The position numbers and the translations under genes are program-made. The notes beneath the pieces were generated by a model. It did no database searches. It was not told the DNA's origin and saw nothing but the letters and a program-made list of their open reading frames with translations. DNA of 64,000 bases from Abelmoschus esculentus (lineage: Eukaryota > Streptophyta > Magnoliopsida > Malvales > Malvaceae). The stretch spans positions 9,216,999 to 9,280,998 of the forward strand of contig JAUCBN010000046.1 in NCBI GenBank assembly GCA_035048815.1. Direction: 5' to 3'. Shown here piece after piece: positions 42,664-53,700 of this stretch; the stretch's first letter is position 1, and the number at the start of each line of letters is the position of its first letter.

Positions 42664-44217
42664 ATGGTACGAGCCAGACCCCCAAGATCCGCACCACCAC
42701 CTCCTGCCATTTTTGTGGACGATGCGGCGGAAGACAAGTTTAAAACTTTCAAAAAATGAAGACTTTTCTTTGAACTTGGCTTCATCCTCTCCGATGAGTT
42801 GGGTTCCGAGGTGAAGGATGTGGTGGCACACCACCATTGGGAGTAGTCTGCCGCCCATCCAAGCTCCGTCAACGCCACGTTGGTATGTGAGTTCTATGCC
42901 AATATTCACAGCCCGGACCAAAAATCTGTATATGTCAGGGGCAAAAACATCCACTTCACAAACACAGCTATCAATCGATTCTTCAAGATCCCTCAAGGAG
43001 TGGACAAACACGCAAAGAAGGAAGAAGAGGCTGATTATGAAACATATCAAGGTGTGAAGGAGGATTTATGTCTGCCAGAGACCGAGTGGAATGGTCAACA
43101 AGCATCGAGACGAACGGTGAACCGAGAGTGCTTGCTTCCCAACGCCCGGTTGTGGAACCACTTTATGAGATATAAGCTGATGCCCACCTCGCATCACACT
43201 ACTGTGAGTTTACCCCGACTTATACTATTACATTCTATTCTCTTTGGCTGCCCAATGGACATCGGAAGGATAATTGTACATGAAACGCATGCTTGTTGGA
43301 AACGACCCAAGAGCCCCCTCATATTCTCAAACTTAATCACCGCTTTGTGTCAGAAAAATGATGTCCCGGAAGATGATTTTGATGAGATTTTAGAAAGAAT
43401 GAAAGGGCTATCTGCTGAAAAGGTAACCGCTTTAATGGGAAATATGGAAGAGCGACCGGAAGCTTCTCATGCGACCGCTGCTAGAAGAAGAGCCCCACTC
43501 CAAACAGATGATGCACTGGAGCTATCCAAAAAGGCCATGGCAAAAGTTGATGACTTGTCTAAAGATCTAAAGGAATTTTTCCTTTACACAAAGAAGAGAG
43601 ACGAGGTCATCAAAGCTTACTTGGCAGAGCTGCTTCCTCCACTGGATCAAGAATTCCCTGCGTTCCCAAAGTCTATCCTACCCACTACATCAGGAAATGC
43701 CTCGGTATTTACAACTACCTCAACTCCGACTAGACCAGCTGCACTTGATCTAAATCAGGTACCATCCCCAGCTGATCCGTCCGAAGAAGTTAGGCCCATG
43801 GAACCGGAGACCGAGGAGCAAGCTCAGGAAGCACAGTCACCTGCACCAGAACAAGTTCCTGAGAATGCCACGGCATTTTCAGAAGAGCAAGCCCAGTTAC
43901 AAGATCAACCGGACCCTTCTACTGAAAAGGAACATGAATCCAATTTTATTTCTTCACTATTTGAAGCCCCGCCAGCACAACAAGAAGAACCCCAGCCAGT
44001 AGCCCCACCAGCGGAATCACCGATGCCCTTTCCCAAGAGAAAGAAATCTAAACGCCGTCTCAAGATGTCGGATGGGAGACAATCAACCCCATCTCCTGCT
44101 ACTGTTGAGAAAGCCCATCGATGAGGAGCCGATAATGATTCCGGTCCTGAAGACAGTCAGCCCCTGTTGAAGAGAAGAACATCACGCCGAATTGCCACCG
44201 CACCAACCGCCGAGTAA
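42664..44217 (+). pseudogene. Athila env-position ORF with putative plant transposon domain
   Basis: ATG 42664 opens MVRARPPRSAPPPPAIFVDD; early stops follow near 42757 and 42844. From 42880 the frame is open for 414 codons. VCEFYANIHSPDQKSVYVRG, KNIHFTNTAINRFFKIPQGV, LPNARLWNHFMRYKLMPTSH and ILFGCPMDIGRIIVHETHAC match the family called putative plant transposon protein domain. Then comes a Pro/Glu/Gln-rich tail and a basic end with KRKKSKRRLK. A TGA at 44122 is followed in frame to TAA 44215-44217. I see no signal peptide or membrane helix, so an envelope function is doubtful; the basic end suggests nucleic-acid or nuclear localisation. Confidence 0.75.
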
Positions 44218-44782
44218 CCAAGGTACATCTCATTACATTACATAGCATTACATAGCATTTAGCTTAATTTTTAGTTGCATTGAAGACAATGCTTGCCTCA
44301 AGTTTGGGGGAGGTGTCGTCCTCTACTTCATTTCCATGTGCATGATAGTAGTATTTGTAGAATTATGCCATGACTTTTGTGCAAGTTTTAGGACAAGTTT
44401 ACAAGATTATAGTTTATGATGCCCGATGATGATATTCCTTATATGGCCAGTATTGATTTGAATATGCATGACTTGGGATTTAAATAGAACCTGCTTTAGG
44501 ATTTTGGTTGTTTGTGTTTATTTTATTGTTACATGAGTGTATGTCTTCCATGCTTAGGAAAGTTAGGAAATTTTATAGAATGAAAACATAAATAGCCTGC
44601 ATGTTTTAATGAATTCACTTGTTAATAGAGAACCCCCATTAGTTAGTATTAAACGTTTTGAATAAATGCTTGGACATTTCTGTAGAGCGATACTCCACTA
44701 TGCCATGGCATATCCATGTGCATATGAGTTACTAAAAGAGGCACAGGGTGACGCTACACTTTTAACTTGCCATGGCATTACC
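44218..44782 (+). other. Athila 3' non-coding region, truncated
   Basis: No gene. AGTTTGGGGGAGGTGTC (44301-44317) is the purine-rich tract characteristic of Athila elements after the last ORF. Palindromes TGCCATGGCA occur at 44701 and 44768. No LTR start is found; the element stops where the inverted LTR-end fragment begins at 44783. Confidence 0.6.
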
Positions 44783-44828
44783 TGTAACCCCTAAAATTAA
44801 CCTAATTTCTAAGATTACAAGTTAGGGT
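44783..44828 (-). mobile_element. LTR-end fragment joining Athila to the satellite
   Basis: TGTAACCCCTAAAATTAACC and the following bases are the reverse complement of the last 46 bp or so of the solo LTR at 59834-61770, with a few differences. It is thus the terminal piece of an LTR of that family in minus orientation. Its other end passes straight into satellite B at about 44829. It marks a breakpoint created by nested insertion plus deletion. Confidence 0.7.
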
Positions 44829-47800
44829 TCCAAAAATTCATAATTAACTATTTGAACTCATAAAATATAAATTAATATCATTTTTCGATCTTCTTTTTGG
44901 TTTAAAGCGTGCGTGTCTAAATGGGCTTTTATAGTGAATCTGTTCGAATTTTAATCTAGTAAAAAGCTCAAAATTTGACATTAATTTTAATAATTAGATA
45001 CAAAAATCTATAATTAACTATTTGAACTCATAAAATTAGATTTAATATTATTTTTTGATCTTTTTTAGGGTTTAAAGTGTGTGTCTAAATTGGATTTATA
45101 GTGAATTTATTAGAATTTTAACCGAGTAAAAAGCTAAAAATTTGAGATTAATTTTTATAATTAGATTCAAAAATCTATAATTAACTATTTGAACTCATAA
45201 AATTTGATTTAATTTCATTTTTCGATCTTTTTTGGGTTTAAAGCGTGTTTGCCTAAATGGGCATTATAGTGAATCTGTTCGAATTTTAACCGAGTAAAAA
45301 GCAAAGAATTTGTGATTAATTTTTATAATTAGATTCAAAAATACATAATTAACTATTTGAACTAATAAAAATTGATTTAATATTATTTTTTGATCTTTTT
45401 GGGTTTAAAGCGTGTGTGTCTAAATGGGCATTATAGTGAATCTGTTCGAATTTTAACTGAGTAAAAAGATAAAAATTTGAGATTAATTTTTGTAATTAGA
45501 TTCAAAAATCCATAATTTACTATTTGAACTCATAAAATTTTATTTAATATCATTTTTCGAACTCATTTTTGGGTTTAAAGCGTGTGTGTCTAAATGGGCT
45601 TTATAGTGTATTTGTTCGAATTTTAACCGAGTAAAAAGCAAAAATTTGAGATTAATTTTTATAATTAGATTCAAAAATCCATAATTAACTATTTGAACTC
45701 GTAAAATTTGATTTAATATCATTTTTCAATCTGTTTTGGGATTTAAAGCGTGTGTGTCTAAATTGGCTTTGTAGTTAATCTGTTCAAATTTTAACGGAGT
45801 AAAAAGATAAAAATTTGAGATTAATTTTTATAATTAGATTCAAAAATATATAATTAAATATTTGAACTCATAAAATTTGATTTAATATCATTTTTAACCT
45901 TTATTTTGGGTTTAAAGCTTGCGTGTCTAAATGGGCTTTATAGAGAATCTGATCGAATTTTAATCGAATAAAAAGCTAAAAATTTGAGATTAATTTTTAT
46001 AATTAGATTCAAAAATCCATAATTAACTATTTGAACTAATAAAAATTGATTTAATATTATTTTTTGATCTTTTTTGGGTTTAAAGCGTTTGTGTCTAAAT
46101 GGGAATTATAGTGAATCTGTTTGAATTTTAACATAGTAAAAAACTAAAAATTTGAGATTAATTTTTATAATTAGATTCAAAAATCTATAATTAACCATTT
46201 GAACTCATAAAATTTGATTTAATATTATTTATCGATCTTTTTATGGCTTTAAAGAGTGTGTCTCTATATGGGCTTTATAGTGAATCTGTTCAAATTTTAA
46301 CCGACTAAAATGCTAAAAATTTGAGATTAATTTTTATAATTAGATTCAAAAATCCCTAATTAACTATTTGATCTCATAAAATTTGATTTAATATTATTTT
46401 TCGATCTTTTTTGTGTTTAAAGTGTGCGTGTCTTAAAGGGCTTTGTAGTGAATCTGTTCGAATTTTAACCGAGTAAAAAGCTAAAAATTTAAAAATAATT
46501 TTTGTAATTTGGTTCAAAAGTCCATAATTAACTATTTGAACTCATAAAATTTGATTCAATATCATTTTTCGAACTTTTTTTCGGTTTAAAGCGTGCGTGT
46601 CTAAATTGTCTTTATAGTGAATCTGTTCGAATTTTAACCTATTAAAAAGCAAAAAATTTAAGATTAATTTATATAATTAGATTCAGAAATTCATAATTAA
46701 CTATTTGAAATCATAAAATTTATATTAATATCATTTTTCGATCTTTTTTTTGGGTTTAAAGCGTGCGTGTCTAAATGGGCTTTATAGTAAATATGTTCGA
46801 ATTTTATTCGAGTGAATAGCTAAAAATTTGAAATTAATTTTAATAATTACATTCAAAAATTAATAATTAACTATTTGAACTCATAAAATTTGATTCAATA
46901 TCATTTCTCGAACTTTTTTTGGGGTTTAAAGCGTGCGTGCCTAAATTGTCTTTATAGTGAATCTCTTAGAAATTTAACCGAGTAAAAAGCAAAAAATTTG
47001 GGATTAATTTATATAATTAGATTCAAAAATTCATAATTAACTATTTGAACTCATAAAATTTAAATTAATATTATTTTTCGATCTTTTTTTTTGGTTTGAA
47101 GCGTGCGTGTCTAAATGGGCTTTTATAGTGAATCTGTTTGAATTTTAATCGAATAAAACGCTAAAAATTTGAAATTAATTTTAATAATTAGATTCAAAAA
47201 TCCATAATTAACTATTTGAACTCTTAAAATTAGATTTAATATCATTTTTCGATCTTTTTTTTTTGTTTAAAGCGTGTGTGTCTAAAATGGATTTATAGTG
47301 AATCTATTAGAATTTTAACCAAGTAAAAAGCTAAAAATTTGAGAATAATTTTTATAATTAGGTTCAAAAATCTATAATTATCTATTTGAACTCATAAAAT
47401 TTGATTTAATATCATTTTTCGATCTTTTTTGGGTTTAAAGCGTGTGTGTCTAAATGGGAATTATATTGAATCTGTTCGAATTTTAACCGAGTAAAAAGCT
47501 AAAAATTTGAGATTAATTTTTATAATTAGATTCAAAAATCCATAATTAACTATTTGAACTCATAAAAAAAATTTAATATCATTTTTCGATCTCTTTTTTG
47601 GGTTTAAAGCGTGTGTGTCTAAATGGGCTTTATAGTGAATCTGTTCGAATTTTAACCGAGTAAAAAGCAAAAATTTGAGATTAGTTTTTATAATTAGATT
47701 CAAAATTGCATAATTTTCCATTTGAACTCATAAAATTTGATTTAATATCATTGTTCGATCTTTTTTGGGGTTTAAAGCGTGTGTGTCTAAATGGGCTTTA

Positions 47801-48566
47801 CAGTGAATCTATTCGAATTTTAACCGAGTAAAAAGCTAAAAATTTGAGATTAATTTTTATAATTAGATTCAAAAGTGCATAATTAACTATTTGAACTCAT
47901 AAAATTTGATTTAGTATCATTTTTCGATCTTTTTTGGGTTTAAAGCGTGTTTGTCTAAATGGGCATTATAGTGAATCTGTTCGAATTTTAACCGAGTAAA
48001 AATCTAAAAATTTGAAATTAATTCTTATAATTAGATTAAAAAATCCATAATTTACTATTTGAACTAATAAAAATTGATTTAATATTATTTTTCGATCTTT
48101 TTTGGTTTTAAAGCGTGTTTGTCTAAACGGACATTATAATGAAACTATTCAAATTTTAACCGAGTAAAAAGCTAAAAATTTGAGATTAATTGTTTAATTA
48201 GATTCAAAAATCCATAATTAACTATTTGGACTCATAAAACTTGATTTAATATCATTTTTCGATTTTTTTTTGTTTAAAGATTGTATGTCTAAATGGGCTT
48301 TATAGTGAATATGTTCGAATTTTAATCGAGTAAAAAGCTAAAAATTTGAGATTAATTTTTTAATTAGATTCAAAAATCTATAATTAACTATTTGAACTCA
48401 TAAAATTCGATTTAATATTATTTTTCAATCTTTTCTGGGTTTAAAGCGTGTGTGTGTAAATGAGCATTATAGTGAATCTTTTCGAATTTTAACCGAGTAA
48501 AAAACTATGAAAATGAAATTACTTTTTATAATTAGATTCAAAAATCCATAATTAACTATTTGAACT
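44829..48566. repeat. Satellite subfamily B, about 22 monomers of 167-170 bp
   Basis: Consensus boxes: TTTTAACCGAGTAAAAAGCT, AAAAATTTGAGATTAATTTT, TATAATTAGATTCAAAAATC, CATAATTAACTATTTGAACT, CATTTTTCGATCTTTTTTGG, GGGTTTAAAGCGTGTGTGTC and TTTATAGTGAATCTGTTCG. Spacings of the TTTGAACT box from 44851 on are 170, 167, 168, 167 and 169. It is related to subfamily A but more uniform. ORFs in it are chance. No genes. Confidence 0.95.
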
Positions 48567-50743
48567 TGTAATCACCCATTTTTAACCGGAGAAATTAGAA
48601 TATTTTTAATTTTTACAATTTAAATAAGGGCCTTTAATTTTGCACTACTTTACATTTTGTTGCGTATATATCGTTTATGTGTTTTATCGATAGGTCTATT
48701 ATGTCTGTTTTTATGTGTTATTTATATTTGTTTTTGTTTTATTTATGTATGTTATTTATGTGTGATGTTTATGCATGTGTTTAATTAATATATTTGTTGT
48801 GTGTGTTATTATTATGCTAATGTTTTATTATTATTATTATAAATCTGGACAATGTTAAATAAAACAAATAATCCATAAAAATTAAGTAATCATTTCAAAT
48901 CCATATTAATTACAATACCCAAATCTAAGCCCAAGTGGTTTACAAAAACCTAATCTAATTGAACATTCATCCATCTCAGGTTACAGCCGCCTAATCCTTG
49001 GCCATCCGATCCAAGAGGAAATCAACGGTTGAGATTAGCCCGTAGAAAGCCTCCTCACATCCCCACTCGCGCGTGCTCAGCATGAACGACCCTTCAGATG
49101 ACGCGTAAGACCGACGCTTACCTTTTCAGATCAGATCCTTGATGACCTTTCGCCTGTCGATGCCGCTAATCGGTTCTAGCCACCGTACGATTTTGCTAAA
49201 AGCCTGTAAAAGAAACAAAGAAATGTTAGATCAGGAACTAATATGGAAAAGAGCCACGAAATCAGGATAAAGTCCAGAAAAGGACCTCATTAAGCAAAGC
49301 CATTTCCGACATTTTGAAGTGACCAAACAACATAATGAAATCTCCATAAAAAATCAGAATCATGGCATGATTTCTAGGAAGATGGACAGCAATGAGAAAA
49401 GACTTGTCAGCCAAAGCATTTCGGGTAAAACTGAATATATTCATGAGATTTGTATTAAGAAAGGGGGAGGTTTTGTAATCAAAATCTGGTAACCATTCTC
49501 TCTGTAACGAAAAAAAATCATCTTGTAATCTTCTTGAGTTCAATCAAAAAAGAAGAGCAAAAACCCAGAACTTCTTTCTGGTAAACCACCCATCTTCTTT
49601 TTTCTCTTTTGCATACATCTGAATTAAACAAAAAAAACAACAACATAAGAAATAAAAGGAAGAGGACTTCCCCGAAGCTACTTTGTTCATCGTCGGCGAT
49701 GAAACCCTCCATGGGTGAGCCGTACGCGACGAAATGAAGCGGATGGGGACTTTCTTTTTTGATTTTCGCGAATATTAGGGGATCTCCCCTTTCTTTTCTG
49801 TTTTCTCCTTCCGGCAAGCAACACCGATGAAGGTCAAGGTGGCTTTTTAGCCGAATCCTGACCGAGGTCAGAGCCTCCACGGTGGCTCGAAGGAGAATGA
49901 TGGTGGTGGTTGTCTGGTTTCAAATCTGGTTGCCTTTGGTTCATAGTTTTGAAGATCTGGGGGTTTGTTTATTTTTCTAAGGAATATGAGAAGATTAAAA
50001 GTGAAGATAAGTTTTTAAAAAAGAGAAAAAAGCGATTTTTAATTTGAAGTGGTCTTTAAATAGATGATATCCTTTTTTGGTTTAATATCCTTGTAGCACC
50101 TCCGTGTATCATGTTTTACAATACAAGGGTTCCCCAGTTCTGTTTTTGTAGCACCAGTCCTTTAAATACTTAGACCTCTACTGGTCTTTCATTATTTGTC
50201 CATGGCCCATAACGTTTTGAATTTCTTTTCGATTAGTTGCCAAGAACATTTGAATGGCCGTTTCATATTGTTATTATTATTTGCATTTTTAATTTTGTGT
50301 TTTTCCATAAACGTTTCTTTCCTTTCAACTTATTTAATCAGTTTTGTCTTTTACTTCTTTATTTATTTATTTCCATTTTCCATATGCATTATGCCATATA
50401 TATGTCCATTGTTACCTTTTATTTTTCTCTTTATTTTACAAATTTCGTATAATATGTGCATGCCTGTTCCATTTCAATTTTGTTTTTGTTTTCTGATTAC
50501 TTCGTACTTTGACATTTTAATATGCTTATTTCCTTTAATTCTTTTTTTGCATGATCTTCAGATTACATTATGTGCAAATTTTTATTCATTGTAATTTTCT
50601 CATTTGCGTTATATTCGAGTTATAATTTAAATAGAACTTAAGAATGCATGAATGAATATTTAATTATTAATGTGGGCCCCTAAATTCGGTCGTAATCGAG
50701 GCCAACTCTAGTGCAGTGGTAGTGGTACGGACGCTTACCTTCA
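48567..50743 (-). mobile_element. Unclassified insertion with an LTR-like end, no gene
   Basis: Non-satellite DNA of about 2.2 kb. On the minus strand it ends GGGTGATTACA, like the GGGGTTACA ends of the two solo LTRs, and contains AAGGTAAGCGTC twice (complement of 49113-49124 and 50730-50741), a donor-like sequence. The left flank is GAACT, the same monomer position the copia element chose. The right flank is satellite in a different phase, so one end is rearranged. The minus-strand frames at 49262-49880 and the hydrophobic plus frame at 50196-50594 have no recognisable domain. A truncated LTR or a captured genomic fragment are both possible. Confidence 0.4.
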
Positions 50744-53700
50744 ATTTATATAATTAGATTCAAAAAAATTTAATTAACTATTTGAACTCATAAAATTTGA
50801 TTTAATATCATTTTTCGATGTTTTTTGGGTTTAAAACGTTTGGGTCTAAATCGGCTTTATAGTGAATCTGTTGAATTTTAACCGAGTATAAAGCTTAAAA
50901 TTTGAGAATAATTTTTATAATTAGATTAAAAATCCATAATTCACTATTGGAACTCATAAAACTTGATTTTATATAATTTTTTTTTAATCTTTTTTGGGTT
51001 TAAAGCGTGTGTGTCTAAATGGGCATTATAGTGAATCTGTTCGAATTTTAAACAAGTAAAAAGCTAAAAATTGGAGATTAATTTTTATAATTAGATTAGA
51101 AAAATCCATAATTAACTATTTGAACTCATAAAACTTGATGTAATATCATTTTTCAATCTTTTTTTGGGTTTAAAGCATGTCTGTCTAAATGGGCTTTATA
51201 GTAAATTTGTTCGAATTTTAACCGAATAAAAAGCTAAAAATTTGAGATCAATTTCTATAATTAGATTCAAAAATCCTTAATAAACTATTTGAACTCATAA
51301 AATTTGATTTGATATAGTTTTTTGATATTTTTTTGGGTTTTAAAGCATTCGTGTCTAAATGGGCTTGATAGTGAATATGTTCGAATTTTAACCAAGTAAG
51401 AAGCTTAAAATTTGAGATTAATTTATATAATTAGATTCAAAAATCCATAATTAACTATATGAACTCATAAAATTTGATTTAATATTATTTTTCGATCTTT
51501 TTTTGGGTTTAAAGCATGTGTATATAAATGGACTTTATAGTGAATCTGTTCGAATTTTAACTCAGTAAAAAGCTAAAAATTTGAAATTAATTTTTATAAT
51601 TAGATTAAAAAATCTATAATTAACTATTTGAACTCTCAAAATTTGACTTAATATCATTTTTCGATCTTATTTGGGTTTAAAAAGTGTGTGTCTAAATGGG
51701 CTTTATAGTGAATTTGTTCTAATTTTAACCGAGTAAAAAGAAAAAAATTTGAGATTAATTTATATAATTAGCTTCAAAAAATTTTAATTAACTATTTGAA
51801 CTCATAAAATTTGATTTAATATCATTTTTTGATCTTTTTTGGGTTTAAAGCGTTTGGGTCTAAATTGGCTTTATAGTGAATCTGTTGAATTTTAACCGAT
51901 TACAAAGCTTAAAATTTGAGAATAATTTTTATAATTAGATTTAAAAATCCATAATTCACTACTTGAACTCAAAAAACTTTATTTAATATCAGTTTTCGAT
52001 CTTTTTTATTGAGTTTAAAGCATGTGTGTATATAGTGCATCTGTTCGAATTTTAACCGAATTAAAAGCTAAAAATTTGTGATCAATTTTTATAATTAGAT
52101 TTAAAATCCATAATTAACTATTTGAACACATAAAATTTGATTCAATATAATTTTTTGATATTTTTTTGGGGTTTAAAGCATCTGTGTCTAAATGGGCTTG
52201 ATAGTGAATCCGTTCGAATTTTAACAGAGTAAAAAGCTTAAAATTTGAGATTAATTTATATAATTAGATTCAAAAATACATATTTAACTATTTGAACTCA
52301 TAAAATTTGATTTTAATATTATTTTTCGATTTTTTTGGGTTTAAAGCATGTGTATTTAAATGGGCTTTATAGTGAATCTGTTCGAATTTTAACACAGTAA
52401 AAAGCTAAAAATTTGAGATTAATTTTTATAATTAGATTCGAAAATCTATAATTAACTATTTGAACTCATAAAATTTGAATTAATATCATTTTTCGATCCT
52501 TGTTGGGTTTAAAGCGTGTGTGCCTAAATGGGCTTTATAGCGAATCTGTTCTAATTTTAACCGAGTAAAAAGCAAAAAAATTGATATTAATTTATATAAT
52601 TAGATTCAAAAATTTGTAATTAACTATTTGAACTCATAAAATTTGATTTTATATCATTTTTCGATCTTTTTTGAGTTTAAAGCTTTTGGGTGTAAATTTG
52701 CTTTATAGTGAAACTATTGAATTTTAACGGAGTACAAAGCTTAAAATTTGAGATTATTTTTATAATTAGATTAAAAAATCCATAATTCACTATTTGAACT
52801 CATAAAACTTGATTTTATATAATTTTTTGATCTTTTTTGGGTTTGAAGCGTGCGTGTCCAAATGGGCTTTACAGTGAATCTGTTCTAATTTTAACCGAGT
52901 AAAAAGTAAAAAATTTGATATTAATTTATAAAATTAGATTCAAAAATTTGTAATTAACTATTTGAACTCATAAAATTTGATTTAATATCATTTTTCGATC
53001 TTTTTTGGGTTTACAGTGTTTGTGTCTAAATGGTCTTTATAGTGAATCTGTTCGAATTTTAACCGATTAAAAAGCTAAAAATTTGAGATTAATTTTTATA
53101 ATTAGACTCAAAAATCCATAATTAACTATTTGAACTCATAAAATTTGATTTAATATCATTTTTCGATCTTTTTTGGGTTTACAGTGTTTGTGTCTAAATG
53201 GTCTTTATAGTGAATCTGTTCGAATTTTAACCGATTAAAAAGCTAAAAATTTGAGATTAATTTTTATAATTAGACTCAAAAATCCATAATTAACTATTTG
53301 AACTCATAAAATTTTATTTAATATCATTTTTCGATCTTTTTTGGGTTTAAGGCATGTGTATCTAAATGGGATTTATAATGAATTTGTTCGAATTTTATCT
53401 CAGTAAAAAGCTAAAAATTTGATATTAATTTATATAATTAGATTCAAAAATTTGTAATTAACTATTTGAACTCATAAAATTTGATTTTATATCATTTTTC
53501 GATGTTTTTGGGTTTAAAGCTTTTGGGTGTAAATTGGCTTTATAGTGAATCTTTTGAATTTTAACCGAGTACAAAGCTTAAAATTTGAGATTATTTTTAT
53601 ATTTAGATTAAAAAATCCATAATTCACTATTTGAACTCATAAAACTTGATTTTATATAATTTTTTGATCTTTTTTAGGTTTGAAGCGTGCGTGTCCAAAT

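Larger units (their letters stand above)
33238..44782 (+). mobile_element. Athila-type Ty3/gypsy retrotransposon, 3' LTR missing, carrying a nested solo LTR
   Basis: Order: 5' LTR, damaged primer-binding site, gag, protease, RT, RNase H, integrase (Ty3/gypsy order), then an extra ORF with the plant-transposon domain typical of the Athila envelope position and a purine-rich TTTGGGGGAGG. At 44783 it is cut off by an LTR-end fragment and satellite, so there is no 3' LTR and no target duplication to read. A foreign solo LTR splits the RT (37926-39503). At least eight in-frame stops and an integrase deletion make it inactive. It carries 23 strict TGYC-NN-GRCA palindromes. Confidence 0.9.

Noticed and set aside
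42664..44217. Calling the Athila extra ORF a true retroviral envelope gene
   Set aside because: No signal peptide, transmembrane helix or cleavage site is visible; only its position is env-like.
49361..49375. TCATGGCATGA as a further copy of the Athila palindrome outside the element
   Set aside because: It lacks the TGYC arm and is a single occurrence; it does not meet the TGYC-NN-GRCA pattern.
50196..50594. Hydrophobic 132-residue plus-strand frame resembling a membrane protein
   Set aside because: The region is extremely T-rich, which forces Phe/Ile/Leu codons. No homology, no defined start context and no neighbouring gene.
50700..50740. tRNA-like box A (TAGTGCAGTGG at 50709) suggesting a SINE head
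   Set aside because: No box B, no poly-A tail and no target duplication. The reverse strand is better explained as the end of the LTR-like insertion with a donor-like sequence.
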